Positions 62,018 to 64,000 of a DNA stretch of 64,000 nt are shown piece after piece (the first letter of the stretch is position 1; every line of letters begins with the position of its first letter). Position numbers and translations under genes: made by a program. This DNA comes from Tabrizicola sp. TH137 (GTDB taxonomy: Bacteria; Pseudomonadota; Alphaproteobacteria; Rhodobacterales; Rhodobacteraceae): assembly GCF_002855575.1 (NCBI RefSeq), contig NZ_PKRQ01000001.1, positions 434,001 through 498,000 of the forward strand, written 5' to 3'. Under the pieces are notes generated by a model that made no database searches, was not told the DNA's origin, and was given only the letters and a program-made list of their open reading frames with translations.

Positions 62018-64000
62018 ATGATCCTCTCGAATAAGCCTCGGATTCGTAAATGCATTACCGCGCTGCCCCTGATTCTCCTCCTTCCCGGCATCGGAAACCC
62101 AGCGGGTGCGGCGACTGTTGACCTGGTCGGGACAAACGGAATTCTGGGCGTTTCGGGCGTGAATCCCGGGGAGTCCGGGACGGACGGGGGGAATGGCGGC
62201 GATGCCGTGGCCCTGTCGAATGCGGATGTGACCAGTAACGAGGCCTATGCGACCGGGGGCAACGGGGGGGATGGCGGCGTTGGCGTGCTTCCGGGCGGGT
62301 CGCAGGGTGCGGGCGGCAATGGCGGCGGGGCGAGTGCGACGGCGACCACGGTCAATCCGGGCGGCGGGGCGACTGCGTCGGCACGGGCGACGGGCGGAAC
62401 GGGTGGAAACGCCGGCTTCGTCGGAGAGCTTGGCGCAGGCGGCGGGGCCGGTGGCGCGGCGACGGCCAGCGCCAGTACGGAAGCGGCGGGTGGCAATGCG
62501 GATTCGCGGAGCGAAGCCTATGGCGGCACTGGCGGCGCGGGATATGGGGTCGGGCATGTCGGTGGAGAGGGCGGGATCGCGACGGCCTTTGCCGATGCGG
62601 TTCAGAATTCCGCTGACGGTGGAGTGTACGCGCAGGCATGGCAATTCGGCGGCGCGGGCGGCATCGGTTTTGCGGGGGCCGATGGCGGGAGCGGCGCAGA
62701 ATCGGTGATGACCAATGCCACCACGGCGACTGGGCTGGCGTTCAACACTACCCTGAACTCCTACGGCGCTGGGGGCGCCGGGGGCGATACCGCAGGTGGC
62801 GGGAATGGCGGGCGCGGCGGGGATGCAACGACGGTGCTGTCCTTCAGCAAGGATGGCGACAGCCAGACGTTTAACAGCGCGAGGGCCGACGCGACGGGGG
62901 GCACGGGTGGCAGCACCAATGACGGGGGCCTGGGCGGACAGGGCGGCAATGCCGGGGTTGATCTGGATATGGTTGCGTCGGGGCTGGACCATTGGCTGAC
63001 CGCAACCGGCACTGCGACGGGCGGGGCCTCGGGTAGATCGACCAGCGGAAACGGCCTTGCGGGCGGGTCGGCGACGTCTTCGGTTTCGGTGATGTCCGAG
63101 AAGAGTGAACGCCGATGGTTTCAGTATGACTCGGCAAGCAGTTCGGCTTTCGGTGGCAAGGGGGGCGATGCAAGTGGCCCCGGCTTTGCTGGCGGCGTCG
63201 GGGGGACGGCATCGGCATCGGCTTCGGCCGTCAGTGATGGATATGCCGCAGCGACTGCGAGCCAGATTGGCGGAGCGGGCGGAGATGGGCGGAATGGTGC
63301 GCGTGGCGGGGACGGGGCTGCCTCTATAATGACGAATGCCGTCGCGGCGACTTCGCCGTTCGGCATCAACCTCGCGCAAAATGCCTATGGAGGTGCAGGC
63401 GGAGCAAGCGACAGCCAAGGGGGACGTGGCGGGGATGCAACCTCTTCCCTCACGCTCGACATGGGAACGGCTGCGAGTGATGTGTTTGCCTCTGTTTATG
63501 CCGCGGGCGGGGCTGGAGGAACGACCTTCGGCAACCCCCTTAGCATTGACGGGGATGGGGGGGATGCGACGGCGCTTGTGGACGTCACCGCACTCAACAC
63601 GACGTCGGCAACAGTTTATGCACAGGCGCGAGGCGGATCAGCGGGAAATGTTTTCTATTCCGGTGGTTCGGATGAGGCTGACGGAAGCGCCACGGCCAAC
63701 GCGCGGCTGACCATGGGGGCTGATAACGCCTACGGGGCAGTGAGTGCAAATGCCTATAGCGGGACCGCCTGCCTTGGCTGCGGAAGCAATACAGGCAACA
63801 GCGCCGATGCCCTGGCCGAGGTGGTGGGTGCGACCGGAGGCTATGCCGCGGCAAACAGCACATCGGCGGGCAGCAGCGGCTATGTCGAGGCCAACAGCTA
63901 TGCGACGGTCGCCAGCCCGGCCACGGCGGTGACGCATTCAAGCGTCGGGACGGCGGTCACGCCCGGTGTCTTTGGCCTTCTGGCCGGGACGGCGGTCAGC
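62018..64000 (+). CDS. Secreted glycine-rich repeat protein, 3' end outside the window
   Basis: Manual reading gives an unbroken frame of 661 codons from the ATG at 62018 (GGAGAAAATC before it) to the window edge. The N-terminus is a signal peptide (basic start, hydrophobic ALPLILLLPGIG, ending PAGA). The rest is dominated by Gly, Ala, Ser, Thr, Asp and Asn, with repeated GGxGGD/GGAGG blocks alternating with short beta-like stretches (such as ATASARATGG). Two long sections resemble each other about 207 residues apart (SVMTNATTATGLAFN... and SIMTNAVAATSPFGIN...). A single C-L-G-C stands near codon 588. The design is that of a surface, matrix or adhesin protein; function not recognised. A C-terminal anchor or secretion signal would lie beyond the window. 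Confidence 0.8.
   Translation, partial: MILSNKPRIRKCITALPLILLLPGIGNPAGAATVDLVGTNGILGVSGVNPGESGTDGGNGGDAVALSNADVTSNEAYATGGNGGDGGVGVLPGGSQGAGGNGGGASATATTVNPGGGATASARATGGTGGNAGFVGELGAGGGAGGAATASASTEAAGGNADSRSEAYGGTGGAGYGVGHVGGEGGIATAFADAVQNSADGGVYAQAWQFGGAGGIGFAGADGGSGAESVMTNATTATGLAFNTTLNSYGAGGAGGDTAGGGNGGRGGDATTVLSFSKDGDSQTFNSARADATGGTGGSTNDGGLGGQGGNAGVDLDMVASGLDHWLTATGTATGGASGRSTSGNGLAGGSATSSVSVMSEKSERRWFQYDSASSSAFGGKGGDASGPGFAGGVGGTASASASAVSDGYAAATASQIGGAGGDGRNGARGGDGAASIMTNAVAATSPFGINLAQNAYGGAGGASDSQGGRGGDATSSLTLDMGTAASDVFASVYAAGGAGGTTFGNPLSIDGDGGDATALVDVTALNTTSATVYAQARGGSAGNVFYSGGSDEADGSATANARLTMGADNAYGAVSANAYSGTACLGCGSNTGNSADALAEVVGATGGYAAANSTSAGSSGYVEANSYATVASPATAVTHSSVGTAVTPGVFGLLAGTAVS

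Noticed and set aside
61679-63418. A 579-codon minus-strand frame opposite the glycine-rich protein
   Set aside because: The plus strand has a signal peptide and a periodic Gly-rich repeat over 661 codons; the minus frame is an Ala/Arg/Pro mirror of it.

Overview
The window looks like chromosomal DNA of a Rhodobacteraceae alphaproteobacterium (Rhodobacter/Tabrizicola/Gemmobacter-like). The base composition is very GC-rich. It carries complete ccoNOQP and ccoGHIS sets for a cbb3 oxidase, an FnrL regulator divergent from an oxygen-independent coproporphyrinogen oxidase, hemC/hemE/hemF, a membrane-anchored cytochrome c with a CKSCH haem site, YejABEF, ClpS and a 4.5S SRP RNA. This assignment comes from gene content and protein signatures; no database search was possible.

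Layout. 1-5.5 kb: an FtsX-type ABC exporter (left part cut off) divergent from a TesA-like esterase, then an FAD-linked oxidase coupled to an MFS transporter. 5.7-10.8 kb: tetrapyrrole genes hemC, hemE and hemF with a DMT transporter and two unknown genes. 10.9-17 kb: a lipoprotein, an SDR, an RsmC-like methyltransferase, clpS, a HAD phosphatase, a D,D-carboxypeptidase with SPOR domain and an FAH-family hydrolase. 17-30.5 kb: micro-aerobic respiration: ccoGHIS, a BrnT-type toxin-antitoxin pair, ccdA-thioredoxin, ccoNOQP, a Usp protein, fnrL and hemN, with four FNR-like boxes. 30.5-37.5 kb: yejABEF plus a glycosyltransferase. 37.7-45 kb: cytochrome c, pheA, nudC, a 5'-nucleotidase-like protein, a HAD phosphatase, an M24-fold protein and the SRP RNA. 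45.2-45.7 kb: an IS3 scar. 45.7-56.6 kb: an eight-gene sugar catabolic/ABC operon that resembles a levoglucosan (1,6-anhydroglucose) pathway, divergent from a ROK regulator and a cytoplasmic paralogue of the transporter's binding protein. 57-61.6 kb: an SsuABC-like importer with an FMN reductase and a flavin monooxygenase. 62-64 kb: the first 661 codons of a secreted glycine-rich repeat protein that runs off the window.

How the genes work together. Oxygen limitation would be sensed by FnrL, which has binding-site candidates before ccoN, usp, ccoG, and between fnrL and hemN. These control the oxidase, its assembly factors and haem synthesis without oxygen, while hemF supplies the aerobic step. 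The sugar operon appears self-contained: import, oxidation, isomerase/lyase steps, reduction, and a divergent regulator. The most unusual features are the ROK + cytoplasmic binding-protein pair, the 12-bp iteron arrays present in three intergenic gaps, a family of short palindromes with variable arms and a constant core, and a switch of strand composition from C-rich to G-rich near 38-41 kb.
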